A stretch of 64,000 nt of DNA, taken from positions 30,554 to 94,553 of the forward strand of contig DNJC01000112.1 of NCBI GenBank assembly GCA_003490025.1. Direction: 5' to 3'. The stretch's first letter is position 1. Every line of letters starts with the position of its first letter. Shown here in pieces: positions 24,050-32,851 of this stretch. Origin of the DNA: Geobacter sp. GTDB lineage: Bacteria; Desulfobacterota; Desulfuromonadia; Geobacterales; Geobacteraceae. The notes below the pieces were generated by a model. It made no database searches, had not been told where the DNA came from, and was given only the letters and a program-made list of their open reading frames with translations. The position numbers and the translations under genes were made by a program.

Positions 24050-24161
24050 CGTTCAACGTTCAACGTTCAATGTTCAACGTTAACCGGCAACCGTTCTTTC
24101 TACGATCAACGCACCAAGGCAAAGGGTTTGACCTGGAACGTTGAACGTAGAACGTTGAACG
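24050..24161. repeat. TTCAACG heptamer array, inverted repeat upstream of cimA
   Basis: Tandem GTTCAACG/GTTCAATG units at 24050-24084 face inverted units (GAACGTTGAACGTAGAACGTTGAAC) at 24136-24161. The arms can form a long stem. It lies in the lysC-cimA gap, within the cimA leader. The same family occurs at 36254-36462. Confidence 0.8.
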
Positions 24162-24165
24162 GGTT

Positions 24166-25386
24166 CTATTTCTCTCCTGCCAGGCCGAAGGCGTCGTGGA
24201 GCACCCTGACGGCGAGCTCGGTGTACTTCGCGTCGACGACGACGGAGATCTTGATCTCGGAGGTGGAGATCATCTGGATGTTGATCCCCTCGGCGGCGAG
24301 CGCCTTGAACATCGTGGTGGCGACACCGGCGTGGCTCCTCATGCCGAGGCCGACGATGGAAACCTTGCTGACGTTCTGGTCGGAGATTACGGCTTTGGCG
24401 GCGATGACCTGGGCGGTCTCCTGGGTGATGGCCAGCGCCTTCTTGTAGTCGGCCTGGGGCACGGTGAAGGTGAAGTCGGTGGAACCCGCCTCGCTCACGT
24501 TCTGCACGATCATGTCGACGGATATGTTGGCATCGGAGAGCGGCGACAGGAGCTGGGCGGCGATCCCCGGCTTGTCCGGGACCTGCATCACTGCTATTTT
24601 CACTTCATCCTTGGCATAGGCGATACCCGAGACGAGCACTGCTTCCATTTCTTTATCCTCCTTGGTAACCATGGTTCCGAGATTGTCATTAAAGCTCGAG
24701 CGGACATGGACATCGACGTTGTATTTGCTGGCGAATTCGACGGAACGTATCTGCAGCACCTTGGCGCCGAGGCTGGCGAGTTCCAGCATCTCCTCGTAGG
24801 AGATCCGCTCGATCTTCTTGGCATCCTTGCAGATGTTGGGGTCCGTGGTGTAAACGCCGTCCACGTCGGTGTAGATCTCGCAGACGTCGGCCTTGAGCGC
24901 CGCGGCGAGAGCGACCGCCGAGGTGTCCGAGCCGCCGCGACCCAGGGTGGTGACGTTGCCGAACTCGTCGACGCCCTGGAAGCCGGCGACGATCAGGATG
25001 GTCCCTTCCTTGATGTCGTTGCGCATCTTGGTGTCGTCGATGTTTTCGATGCGGGCCTTGCTGTAGGCGGTATCGGTGACGATGGGGACCTGGAAGCCCA
25101 GGTAGGACTTCGCCTTGTATCCCATCGATTTCAGGCACATCGCCAGCAGGGCGATGGAGACCTGTTCACCCGCCGCAACCAGCACGTCGTATTCGCGGTT
25201 GTCCGGGAATTCGCATACCTCGTTGGCGAGCGCCACCAGCTTGTTAGTTTCGCCTGCCATGGCTGATACTACCACCACCATGTCGTTTCCGGCATCGTAG
25301 GTTTTTGCCACCCTCTTGGCGACGTTGCGAATCCGTTCGACGGAACCCATCGAGGTGCCGCCGTACTTTTGGACCACCAAAGCCAT
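24166..25386 (-). CDS. lysC: Aspartate kinase
   Basis: This 406-residue monofunctional enzyme has MALVVQKYGGTSMGSVERI (the KYGGTS phosphate loop), the GRGGSDTSAVALAA catalytic loop and EIYTDVDGVYTTDP. Two C-terminal ACT domains (from about 270) allow feedback by lysine or threonine. It phosphorylates aspartate, feeding lysine, threonine and methionine synthesis. I chose the ATG at 25386 with a good AGGAGG site; the upstream extension covers the leader. It is followed by cimA, so aspartate-family and isoleucine synthesis are co-located. Confidence 0.97.
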   Translation of the reverse strand: MALVVQKYGGTSMGSVERIRNVAKRVAKTYDAGNDMVVVVSAMAGETNKLVALANEVCEFPDNREYDVLVAAGEQVSIALLAMCLKSMGYKAKSYLGFQVPIVTDTAYSKARIENIDDTKMRNDIKEGTILIVAGFQGVDEFGNVTTLGRGGSDTSAVALAAALKADVCEIYTDVDGVYTTDPNICKDAKKIERISYEEMLELASLGAKVLQIRSVEFASKYNVDVHVRSSFNDNLGTMVTKEDKEMEAVLVSGIAYAKDEVKIAVMQVPDKPGIAAQLLSPLSDANISVDMIVQNVSEAGSTDFTFTVPQADYKKALAITQETAQVIAAKAVISDQNVSKVSIVGLGMRSHAGVATTMFKALAAEGINIQMISTSEIKISVVVDAKYTELAVRVLHDAFGLAGEK

Positions 25387-25453
25387 GTCAGTCCTCCTTG
25401 AACTCAACTGTTGATCCGCCTTATCTTCTATCCTCCGGCGGTTGGAACCACCT

Positions 25454-25482
25454 TTATTAGCAAGAATATACCTGTGGGTCAA
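25454..25482 (-). promoter_or_regulatory. Promoter of lysC
   Basis: On the minus strand TTGACC (25482-25477), a 17-bp spacer and TAATAA (25459-25454) with an extended -10 TGC lie 68 bp upstream of lysC. The leader is too short for a lysine riboswitch and none is seen. Confidence 0.75.
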
Positions 25483-25555
25483 AACATTTTTTTACTGAAT
25501 CCCCTCCAGGACAAGGGAACCGGGCAATTTTTTTGGCAGCCGGACGAGGAGGGGA

Positions 25556-25590
25556 ATAAAAAGCCCCTCCCGACGGGCGGAAGAGGCTTT
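25556..25590 (-). terminator. Terminator downstream of tsaE
   Basis: On the minus strand AAAGCCTCTTCC pairs with GGGAGGGGCTTT and is followed by TTATT. It is 83 bp past the tsaE stop and upstream of the lysC promoter, so it ends the acpS-nnr-CBS-tsaE operon. Confidence 0.8.
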
Positions 25591-25672
25591 CGTTGCAGCC
25601 GTGACGATGCGGGGCGGATCTATGTAAGCGGTATCACAATCCGGCGTTTGAAGCTGCGCTGCGGCAGCGTGG

Positions 25673-26137
25673 TCAGGCAGGGAAAAGGGCCTGCAAGATG
25701 GCACGGGCCCTCGGCCCGGAAGCCAGGAAGGAGACGGAACGCTCCTCGGTCCCGGCGTGGTCCAGCGACACCGTCAGGGCGTCGCGAGGCATCCCGTCGC
25801 CGAGGCGCTCGGCCCACTCCATGACGCAGACGCCGTCCCCGGAAAAGTACTCGTCAAAGCCGAGGTTCTCCACGTCTTCCGGACCGTTCAGGCGGTACAG
25901 GTCGAAGTGGTACAGGGGGAGCCGCCCCTCATAGATGTTGAGGATGGTGTAGGTGGGACTCGTCACCGGGGTCCCGGGATCGACATCGAGACCCAGGGCG
26001 ATTCCCTTGGCGAACTGGGTCTTGCCGGCCCCGAGTTCCCCCACCAGGGCGATGAAGTCCCCCGGCGCCAGCACCGCGCCAAGACGCGACCCGAGTTCGA
26101 CCGTCTCCTGCCAGCTTCTGGTTGTAACGGACGGCAT
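25673..26137 (-). CDS. tsaE: tRNA threonylcarbamoyladenosine ATPase TsaE
   Basis: The 154-residue P-loop protein has Walker A GELGAGKTQFAKGIA (about 34-48). The family motifs SPTYTILNIYEG, HFDLYRL and VCVMEWAERLGD are present. It supports TsaBCD in making t6A37 on ANN-decoding tRNAs. I chose the ATG at 26137 because AGG lies 9 bp upstream, while a GTG at 26143 overlaps the preceding stop. It is translationally close to the CBS gene. Confidence 0.93.
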   Translation of the reverse strand: MPSVTTRSWQETVELGSRLGAVLAPGDFIALVGELGAGKTQFAKGIALGLDVDPGTPVTSPTYTILNIYEGRLPLYHFDLYRLNGPEDVENLGFDEYFSGDGVCVMEWAERLGDGMPRDALTVSLDHAGTEERSVSFLASGPRARAILQALFPA

Positions 26138-26142
26138 CGGCA

Positions 26143-26592
26143 CTAACCTATCATGGTCCTGACCATGTCGATGCGCCCGATGATGCCGACCACGCGCCGT
26201 CCCTCGACGACCGGCACCGCCTGGATCTTCTTGCTGGTCATGATGTCGGCCACCTCGCTCACCGGCGATTCGGGCCCTACGCTCAGCACCTCCTCGGAGT
26301 AGATCTCGCCTACCGTCTGGCCGGTCATCTTCTGCAGTTCCTTCTCGAAGCGCTTGTCGCTTTCCAGGTAGATGACCCAGTCGAATATGGAGACCACGGT
26401 CGGTATGTGCAGGTTCTTGTCCTGCTCGATAAGATCGCTCTCGGAGACGATACCGATCAGCTCACCCGCATCGTCCACGACCGGGACGCTGCTGATGCGG
26501 CTCTCGGCGAAGAGCTTGGCGAGATCCCTGACCGTGGTGTCGCGGCGCACGGTGATGACGTCTGTGGTCATTATGTCTTTGGCTTTGAGCAT
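26143..26592 (-). CDS. Tandem CBS-domain protein
   Basis: The 149-residue protein is made only of two CBS motifs. The first is at about 1-60 (MLKAKDIMTTDVITVRRDTT...SSVPVVDDAGELIGIVSESDLI), the second at about 85-149 (VLSVGPESPVSEVADIMTSKKIQAVPVVEGRRVVGIIGRIDMVR). Such stand-alone pairs bind adenine nucleotides and act as energy sensors. The partner is not evident. It lies between nnr and tsaE in an operon. Confidence 0.9.
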   Translation of the reverse strand: MLKAKDIMTTDVITVRRDTTVRDLAKLFAESRISSVPVVDDAGELIGIVSESDLIEQDKNLHIPTVVSIFDWVIYLESDKRFEKELQKMTGQTVGEIYSEEVLSVGPESPVSEVADIMTSKKIQAVPVVEGRRVVGIIGRIDMVRTMIG

Positions 26593-26637
26593 GGTCTTTC
26601 TCCCTTTGTTGTTTCAGAACATCGTGCAGCCGCAGCT

Positions 26638-28176
26638 TCAGCGTGACAGGTTGCGAAGCGCCATCGGCAGCCTGTCTTGTACATCGGTGGCGGTAAGCCC
26701 CTGGGTGCCGTGGCTCTCCGCCAGGAGGTCGGCCGCATGGCCGTGGATGAAGACTCCCAAGAGGCAGGCGGCGAAGGGGTCGTACCCCTGGCCGACCAGC
26801 GCCGCGATCACGCCGGTGAGGACGTCCCCCATCCCGCCGGTGGCCATGCCGGGGTTGCCGCTGCCGTTGATCGCCACCCTGCCGTCGGGCGCCGCGATGA
26901 TGCTGCGCGCCCCCTTGAGGACCAGGTGCACCCCGAAGCGTGCGGCGAACTCCCGTGCGCAGCCGATCCGGTCGGCCTCGACCTCGGGGACCGTGCAGCC
27001 GCAAAGGCGCGCCATCTCGCCCGGGTGCGGCGTGAGGATGGTCACCCGCCCGCGTCGTTTCAGGAGGATCTCCCGGTTCGCCGCCACCGCGTTCAGCCCG
27101 TCGGCGTCCATGACGAGCGCTGCGGCGAGGGCGGGAATAAGCGACTGCACCAGGTAAACGGTGGAGGGAGCTGTGCCTAGCCCCGGCCCCAGTGCCACCG
27201 CATCCTTGCCGCCGGCCGCGCGAAGCAGTTCGCCCAGGGCGCCCGCCTGGAGGTACTCGACGTTTCCCCTCCCCACCGGGAGCGTCATCGCCTCCGTGCT
27301 CTTCACCTCGAGGATCGGGTTCAGGGAAGCAGGGATGGCGAGGGTGACCAGACCGGCGCCGGTGCGCAGGGCGCTGTTGGCAGCCATGGCCGCGGCGCCC
27401 GTTTTCCCGGTGCTCCCGGCGACAACGAGGCAGTGACCGTTACTCCCCTTGTGGGCGGCGACGGCGCGGGGACAAAAAAGCCCCCTGGCGCAGTCGAGGT
27501 CGACGAACTCGCAACCAGGGGCCTCGGCGACGACCGTGTCGGGCATCCCTATGTCGGCGACGATGAGGCGCCCGCAGAGTTCCGCGCCCGGATGCAGGAT
27601 GTTCCCGAGCTTCGGGAGCGCGAAGGTGACGGTCATCTCGGCGCGCACCGCACGTCCAAGCACGCGCCCGCTCCCGGCGTCGACGCCGGAGGGGATATCC
27701 ACCGCGACCACCGGCGCACCGGCCGCGTTGATCATGTCGATGACCTCGCCGTAGACCCCGGTCACCTCGCTCTTCACGCCGGTGCCCAAAAGTGCGTCCA
27801 CGATGACGGTCGCCTGCCGCAATAGCCCCTCGCGCCCCGCCACCCCCTGCGGCGCGGCGATCACAGTCTCCGGCGCGAGACGCGCCAGGTTCGCCGCCGC
27901 ATCCCCGGTCACCGCCTCCTTTGCCGCCACAAGAAGCACCGGCGTGTCCCATCCCCTTTCGGCGAGGAGCCTGGCGATCACGAAACCGTCGCCGCCGTTG
28001 TTCCCCTTGCCGGCGACGATGAGCGCCGTCCTCCCCTCTCCCGGGCCGAACCTCTCCGTCACGGCATCGGCGCATCCCTTGCCGGCCCGCTCCATCAGGG
28101 CAATGCCGGGGACCTGGAACTCCCCTATCGCCCTTTGATCCATGAGCTGCATGACCTGTCCGGTTACCGCCTTCAT
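26638..28176 (-). CDS. nnr: Bifunctional NAD(P)H-hydrate epimerase/dehydratase
   Basis: This 512-residue fusion protein repairs hydrated NADH and NADPH. The N-terminal YjeF_N epimerase (about 1-210) has GKGNNGGDGFVIARLL and DIPSGVDAGSG. The C-terminal carbohydrate-kinase-like dehydratase (about 225-510) has VAGSTGKTGAAAMAAN, LTPHPGEMARL, and NGSGNPGMATGGMGDVLTGVIAA with the catalytic Asp. It is directly joined to acpS (1-bp spacing), a conserved arrangement. Confidence 0.96.
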   Translation of the reverse strand: MKAVTGQVMQLMDQRAIGEFQVPGIALMERAGKGCADAVTERFGPGEGRTALIVAGKGNNGGDGFVIARLLAERGWDTPVLLVAAKEAVTGDAAANLARLAPETVIAAPQGVAGREGLLRQATVIVDALLGTGVKSEVTGVYGEVIDMINAAGAPVVAVDIPSGVDAGSGRVLGRAVRAEMTVTFALPKLGNILHPGAELCGRLIVADIGMPDTVVAEAPGCEFVDLDCARGLFCPRAVAAHKGSNGHCLVVAGSTGKTGAAAMAANSALRTGAGLVTLAIPASLNPILEVKSTEAMTLPVGRGNVEYLQAGALGELLRAAGGKDAVALGPGLGTAPSTVYLVQSLIPALAAALVMDADGLNAVAANREILLKRRGRVTILTPHPGEMARLCGCTVPEVEADRIGCAREFAARFGVHLVLKGARSIIAAPDGRVAINGSGNPGMATGGMGDVLTGVIAALVGQGYDPFAACLLGVFIHGHAADLLAESHGTQGLTATDVQDRLPMALRNLSR

Positions 28177-28554
28177 CTAACGCTCCAGCACCACCATGGC
28201 TATGGCGCATCCCGCATCGTGGGAGAGCGACAGGAAACAGCCGCCGAGCCCCGCCTGGTTGAAAAGTTCCTCGGCCCGCCGGTAAAGCTTCAGCTCCGGT
28301 TTGCCAAGTGCGTCGTTGACCACTTCCATGTCCTTCCAACTGATACCGTCGCGCAGACCGGTGCCTAGTGCTTTCAGAAAAGCCTCCTTGGCAGCGAAAC
28401 GCAAGGCATAGTGCTGGGCACCCCGTTTCTTCGCGGAGCAGTAGGCCATTTCTCCAGCTGTGAAAAGCCTTTCGAACAGTGAGTCGTTCCCCTGCTTCAG
28501 GAAGTTTTCGAAGCGGGTAATATCTACTATGTCAACGCCTGTGCCGAATATCAA
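28177..28554 (-). CDS. acpS: Holo-[acyl-carrier-protein] synthase
   Basis: The 125-residue protein transfers 4'-phosphopantetheine from CoA to apo-ACP. The Mg-binding Asp is in MIFGTGVDIVDITRFE and the second motif is RFAAKEAFLKALGTG. The length is typical for AcpS. It is the first gene of the acpS-nnr-CBS-tsaE operon. Confidence 0.96.
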   Translation of the reverse strand: MIFGTGVDIVDITRFENFLKQGNDSLFERLFTAGEMAYCSAKKRGAQHYALRFAAKEAFLKALGTGLRDGISWKDMEVVNDALGKPELKLYRRAEELFNQAGLGGCFLSLSHDAGCAIAMVVLER

Positions 28555-28569
28555 AAAAAAACTCCTTGA

Positions 28570-28605
28570 TCGAACCGATCAGTCGGATCGGTCCGATCTG
28601 TCTGA
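28570..28605. repeat. Degenerate 9-bp repeat (GTCNGATNN) upstream of acpS
   Basis: Three to four 9-bp units (GTCGGATCG, GTCCGATCT, GTCTGATAC) lie between acpS and the TPR/peptidase gene. Period and core match the GTCGGACNG minisatellite in the 3' end of dxs at 29900-29993, 1.3 kb away. Confidence 0.65.
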
Positions 28606-28655
28606 TACTATAATCTTTCCCGAGAAACGCACAACCACAAAAAGCATACGCTCAC

Positions 28656-29897
28656 TCAGTCGCCTGTCTTGCCCACTGCAGGCGGGAGTGATTCCCGCCA
28701 CTGGCGCATCACCCCCGGCAGGTCGAGCGACCAGTCGGAAAGGGCCTGCGCCACCGCTTTCTCCATGGGGACCCGCTCCCCCAGATGCTTCAATACCTGC
28801 TGGACCGCGTACCAGCCGTAGCGCGACACCATGAACTGCGTCATGGAGTAGCTCTGCTGGTAGGCGACGGCCGCCTCGCCCCCCGCCATCGAGGTGAAGG
28901 AGCCGGAAAGCGTCGAAAGCGGCATCACCGCTTTACCGGCACCAAGGACAGGGGTGTGGCGCGGAGCGAACTCCTTCCATTCCTCGATCTGGGCCAGCCC
29001 CTCGTTGAACCAGGTCGGGACGTTGCCGTGGGTCAGCTCGGCGACCAGGACATGGGTGAACTCGTGGAAGATGATCCCCCGCATCTGCGGGGTGAGCTTC
29101 GTGGCGCTCCCGACGGGGAGACGGATCTTGCCGTCGTAGAGCCCGCCGGACCAGTCCGGCCCGCCGGTCACGCTGCTGTAATCGCTCTTGGTGTAGAGGA
29201 GCACCGGAATCCGCGTGGTGGGGAATACTCCGAGGTCGGCGCCGACCGAGCTGTAGGCCCTCTCCAGGGCGTCCAGCACCTCGGCGGAGAGCCCCGGCGG
29301 GAGTTCCGCATCGAAGCTCAGGTCGAACATGGAGCTGAACCCCTTGTCCATCTTCGACTCCACCGGGAGTTCCCGCTCCGCTTTATCCATCAGGGGCGCT
29401 ACCTTCTTGTTCGCCGGGTCGAGTTCCTTCACCCGCCGCCAGATGGCTATTGCCCCGTTGAGATCTCCCGTGTCGTAGCTGATCTTCCCCAGGTAGAGGA
29501 GCGGCTCCGGGTTCTCCCCGGCCGCCTGCAGTTCGGTCCTCGACGCGTCGTAATTCTTGGCGTAGTAAAGCGCGATGCCGCGCATGAGGCCGAGATCCTT
29601 CGCATCCGGCGCAAGTTCCCGCGCCAGCGCGAAGTGGGCTGCCGCCTGTTCGTACCGGCTCGACTTCAGCTCACGCTGCCCCACCTGCGCGTAAGCGGTG
29701 GCGAGGCTCTTCCGCAGGGCGAGGTCGTAGGGAAAGAGCGAGACAGCCGCCTTGAGCTCGTCCAGCGCCTGCTCGTACTCGCCCCGGTCGATCATTTCCC
29801 GGGCCTTTGAGCTGTAGGAGGAGGAATCGCCGCCGTGCGCGGCCGTGACGAAGAGGGCGAGGGTCAGCAGCAGGAGTGCGGCGCGGCGGGGCGTCAT
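28656..29897 (-). CDS. Secreted TPR protein with peptidase MA-like domain
   Basis: The protein has 413 residues. A signal peptide (about 1-22, RRAALLLLTLALFVTAAHGG) precedes TPR-type helices (about 25-190; AREMIDRGEYEQALDELKAA). The C-terminal half is a gluzincin fold with HEFTHVLVAELTHGNVPTWFNEGLAQ: the HEFTH zinc motif plus a downstream glutamate (NEGLA) that would be the third ligand. It is probably a periplasmic or envelope metallopeptidase of unknown substrate. Its start overlaps the dxs stop (29894-29897). Confidence 0.85.
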   Translation of the reverse strand: MTPRRAALLLLTLALFVTAAHGGDSSSYSSKAREMIDRGEYEQALDELKAAVSLFPYDLALRKSLATAYAQVGQRELKSSRYEQAAAHFALARELAPDAKDLGLMRGIALYYAKNYDASRTELQAAGENPEPLLYLGKISYDTGDLNGAIAIWRRVKELDPANKKVAPLMDKAERELPVESKMDKGFSSMFDLSFDAELPPGLSAEVLDALERAYSSVGADLGVFPTTRIPVLLYTKSDYSSVTGGPDWSGGLYDGKIRLPVGSATKLTPQMRGIIFHEFTHVLVAELTHGNVPTWFNEGLAQIEEWKEFAPRHTPVLGAGKAVMPLSTLSGSFTSMAGGEAAVAYQQSYSMTQFMVSRYGWYAVQQVLKHLGERVPMEKAVAQALSDWSLDLPGVMRQWRESLPPAVGKTGD

Positions 29898-31885
29898 GGC
29901 CGGTCGGACAGGTCGGACAGGTCGGACAGGTCGGACAGGTCGGACTGGTCGGACTGGTCGGACTGGTCGGACTGGTCGGACGGGTCGGACAGGGCCGGAA
30001 GGTCGGACGGCGGCCGGCCTATGGCGTGGCGGATGCTTCCGGCTATGCCGGCGGCGTCGAGCCCGTAGGCGGCCTTCAGCTCGGCCTGCTCGCCCTGCTC
30101 GATGTAGCTGTCGGGATAACCGAGACGGAGCACCCGCACGCCGGTCACCTCGCTCTCTTCGAGAAGCTCCAGGATGGCGGTGCCGAATCCTCCCTGGAGG
30201 ACGTTTTCCTCGACGGTGACCAGGAACCTGCTCCCGGCCAGGGCGAGGATCCGGTCGCGGTCGAGCGGCTTGATGAACCGGGCGTTCAAAACGCTCAGTT
30301 CCACCCCCTCGAGGGCGAGGGCAGCTGCCGCCTGCAGGGCGGGCTGCACCATGGTGCCGACCGCTATGATGGCGCCGTCCTTGCCGCCTCTCAACAGCTC
30401 CCCGGTCCCCACCGGAATCGGCGCGAGGATCTGGTCCATCGGAACACCGAGCCCGTTTCCCCGCGGGTAGCGGACCGCCGACGGCCCTGGCAACGAAAGC
30501 GCCGTCACCAGCATGTGCTGCAGTTCGTTCTCGTCCTTGGGGGCCATGACGGTCAGCCCCGGAAGCTGACGCAGGTACGACAGGTCGAAGACGCCGTGGT
30601 GGGTCGGCCCGTCGTTTCCCACCACCCCCGCGCGGTCAACGGCCAGCAGCACCGGGAGATCCTGCAGACAGACGTCGTGGCAGACCTGGTCGAAGCCGCG
30701 CTGCAGGAAGGAGGAGTAGAGCGCCACGACCGGACGGAACCCCTCCGCAGCGAGCCCGGCGGCAAAGGTGATGGCATGCTGCTCGGCGATGCCGACGTCG
30801 AAGAAGCGGTCGGGGAACTCCTTGGCAAAGGGAGTGAGGCCGGTGCCGTCCGGCATGGCCGCCGTCACCGCCACTATCTTCTCGTTCTCCAGGGCGAGCC
30901 TCTTCACGGTCTCGCCGAAGACGGCCGTGTAGGAGGCAGCGCCTCCCTTCCCCTTGAGGACCTTTCCCGTCTGCGGGTCGAAGGGGCCGACGCCGTGAAA
31001 GAGCGACGGGTTCGCCTCGGCCGCCGGGTATCCCTTCCCCTTCTTGGTCAGCACGTGGATCAGCACCGCGTCGTCGAAGTTCTTCACCTTCTCCAGGGTC
31101 AGCAAAAGCTTAGGGATGTCGTGCCCGTCGATGGGGCCGATGTACTCGAAGCCGAACGCCTCGAACAGCATCCCCGGGGTGAAGAGCCCCTTGAGAGATT
31201 CCTCGGCCCTCTTGGCGATCTTCAGCACCGACCTGCCGAACATCGGCAGCCCCTCCAGGAACGCCTCCAGGTCCTTCTTCGCCCGGTGTACGTGCTCGCT
31301 GGTGATGGTGCGGGAGAGGAGGTTGGAGAGGGCGCCCACGTTCTCCGAGATGGACATCTCGTTGTCGTTGAGGATCACCACGAGGTCCTTGTTCAATTCC
31401 CCCGCGTGGTTCAGCCCCTCCAGGGCGATGCCGCCGGTCATGGAGCCGTCGCCTATCACGGCCAGCACCTTGTTGTGGCGCTTTTTCAGGTCGCGGGCGA
31501 CGGCGAAGCCGAGGGCGGCCGAGATGGAGGTGGAGGAGTGCCCGACGTCGAAAGAGTCGTGCGGAGACTCGGCCCGCTTGGGAAAGCCGCTGATGCCGCC
31601 CAGCTTGCGGAGCGTTCCGAAGTTCTCGTTTCTCCCGGTCAGGAGCTTGTGGGCGTAGGCCTGGTGCCCGACGTCCCAGACGATCTTGTCCAGTGGCGAG
31701 TCGAACACCCTGTGCAGGGCGATGGTGAGTTCGACCACCCCGAGACTCGGGGCGAGGTGGCCGCCGTTTGCGGCGCAAGTCTCGATGATGCGTGCGCGCA
31801 GCTCGCAGGCCAGTATCTCCAGTTCGCGCAGGGAAAGCGCCTTCAGCTGGCGCGGGTCGATGATTCCATCCAGGATGGAGGGCAT
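29894..31885 (-). CDS. dxs: 1-deoxy-D-xylulose-5-phosphate synthase with repeat tail
   Basis: This thiamine-diphosphate enzyme has 663 residues. It makes DXP from pyruvate and glyceraldehyde 3-phosphate, the first step of the MEP isoprenoid route. Motifs include DVGHQAYAHKLLTGR, the ThDP motif GDGSMTGGIALEGLNHAG, and the transketolase pyrimidine domain (VAVTAAMPDGTGL, DVGIAEQHAITFAAGLA). The enzyme proper ends near residue 625. The last 30 residues are an Asp-Ser-rich tail (SDQSDQSD, then SDLSDLSD) encoded by a 9-bp tandem repeat, absent from ordinary DXS. The start at 31885 overlaps the ispA stop (TAATG). Confidence 0.96.
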   Translation of the reverse strand: MPSILDGIIDPRQLKALSLRELEILACELRARIIETCAANGGHLAPSLGVVELTIALHRVFDSPLDKIVWDVGHQAYAHKLLTGRNENFGTLRKLGGISGFPKRAESPHDSFDVGHSSTSISAALGFAVARDLKKRHNKVLAVIGDGSMTGGIALEGLNHAGELNKDLVVILNDNEMSISENVGALSNLLSRTITSEHVHRAKKDLEAFLEGLPMFGRSVLKIAKRAEESLKGLFTPGMLFEAFGFEYIGPIDGHDIPKLLLTLEKVKNFDDAVLIHVLTKKGKGYPAAEANPSLFHGVGPFDPQTGKVLKGKGGAASYTAVFGETVKRLALENEKIVAVTAAMPDGTGLTPFAKEFPDRFFDVGIAEQHAITFAAGLAAEGFRPVVALYSSFLQRGFDQVCHDVCLQDLPVLLAVDRAGVVGNDGPTHHGVFDLSYLRQLPGLTVMAPKDENELQHMLVTALSLPGPSAVRYPRGNGLGVPMDQILAPIPVGTGELLRGGKDGAIIAVGTMVQPALQAAAALALEGVELSVLNARFIKPLDRDRILALAGSRFLVTVEENVLQGGFGTAILELLEESEVTGVRVLRLGYPDSYIEQGEQAELKAAYGLDAAGIAGSIRHAIGRPPSDLPALSDPSDQSDQSDQSDQSDLSDLSDLSDLSDRP
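29900..29993. repeat. 9-bp minisatellite at the 3' end of dxs
   Basis: About ten tandem copies of TCGGACAGG/TCGGACTGG (plus strand) run in frame with dxs, giving an Ser-Asp-Gln/Leu repeat. Two sub-blocks differ at one base (A to T). A whole-unit change keeps the frame, so copy number can vary without loss of the enzyme. Confidence 0.92.
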
Positions 31886-32772
31886 TACGATTTCCTTTTG
31901 ACTATGTACGAAGCGATGGCGCGCAACGGCTCGGCCCGGTCGTCGAAGCTCTCCAGGGCCTGGAGCGCCATGTCCACCAGCTCGCATGCCCGCGCCTTGG
32001 ACGCCTCCAGCCCGACGAGCGCCGGATAGGTCGCCTTGCCGCGGGCCTGGTCGCTTCCTGCGTCCTTGCCGAGTTCCTCGGTGGTCCCCTCCACGTCCAG
32101 GACGTCGTCCGCTATCTGGAAGGCGAGCCCTATCGCCTCCCCGTAGCGGGAAAGAAGCGCCAGCCGCTCTTCGCCGGCTCCCCCGATGATGGCGCCCGCG
32201 CGCACCGAGGCGCGGATCAGGGCTCCGGTCTTGTGGGTATGGATGTAAGAGAGGGTCGCCAGGTCTATTTCCTCTTTCCCCTCGCTCTCCATGTCGACCA
32301 TCTGGCCGCCGACCATGCCCCGGGAGCCGGCAGCGTAGGCGATCTCATGAATGACCCTGAGGCGCGCCGCCGGGTCGATCCCTTCGCCGTCGCCGGCGAG
32401 GAGGATGAACGCCTCGGTCAGCAGTGCGTCGCCGGCCAGGATGGCTGTCGCTTCGCCGAACACCTTGTGATTGGTTGGGTTTCCCCTGCGGAAGTCGTCG
32501 TCGTCCATGGCGGGGAGGTCGTCGTGGATCAGGGAATAGGTGTGGATCATCTCCATGGCGCACGCCGCCGGCAGGGCCGATTTCACCGTCCCCCCCACCG
32601 CCTCGCAGGCCGCCAGGAGGAGCACCGGGCGGACCCTCTTGCCGCCGGCGAATACCGAATAGCGCATGGAGCCGTGCAGGGAGGCCGGCAGTTCACCGCC
32701 GGGCGGCAGGAACCGCTCCAGGGCCTGGTCTACCAGCTGGCATCTCTGTTTCAGGTAATCCTTCAGATCCAT
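31885..32772 (-). CDS. ispA: Polyprenyl (farnesyl/geranylgeranyl) diphosphate synthase
   Basis: The protein has 295 residues. The first aspartate-rich motif is DDLPAMDDDD and the second is DDVLD (QIADDVLDVEG). GGKRVRPVLLLAAC and the HTYSLIHDDLP block are classical for short-chain trans-prenyl synthases. It condenses isopentenyl diphosphate with allylic diphosphates. The ATG at 32772 (MDLKDYLKQ) was chosen; the upstream frame is leader. It lies between xseB and dxs. Confidence 0.95.
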   Translation of the reverse strand: MDLKDYLKQRCQLVDQALERFLPPGGELPASLHGSMRYSVFAGGKRVRPVLLLAACEAVGGTVKSALPAACAMEMIHTYSLIHDDLPAMDDDDFRRGNPTNHKVFGEATAILAGDALLTEAFILLAGDGEGIDPAARLRVIHEIAYAAGSRGMVGGQMVDMESEGKEEIDLATLSYIHTHKTGALIRASVRAGAIIGGAGEERLALLSRYGEAIGLAFQIADDVLDVEGTTEELGKDAGSDQARGKATYPALVGLEASKARACELVDMALQALESFDDRAEPLRAIASYIVKRKS

Positions 32773-32851
32773 AGATATTCTCGCTTTGCTCCTACAGGTT
32801 GATTTTAGCTGCATTGAAGCAGGCCTGTTCGGCCAACACCTGCACTGGATC

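Noticed and set aside
25387..25672. Lysine riboswitch upstream of lysC
   Set aside because: A clear promoter lies only 68 bp before the start codon and the rest holds the tsaE terminator, so there is no room for the aptamer of about 170 nt.
29900..29993. CRISPR array
   Set aside because: The units are 9 bp, directly adjoining, without spacers, and in frame with dxs. No cas genes are near.
29876..32029. 717-codon open frame on the plus strand across dxs
   Set aside because: It is a shadow of dxs in a GC-rich gene and of the minisatellite; no domain is visible.
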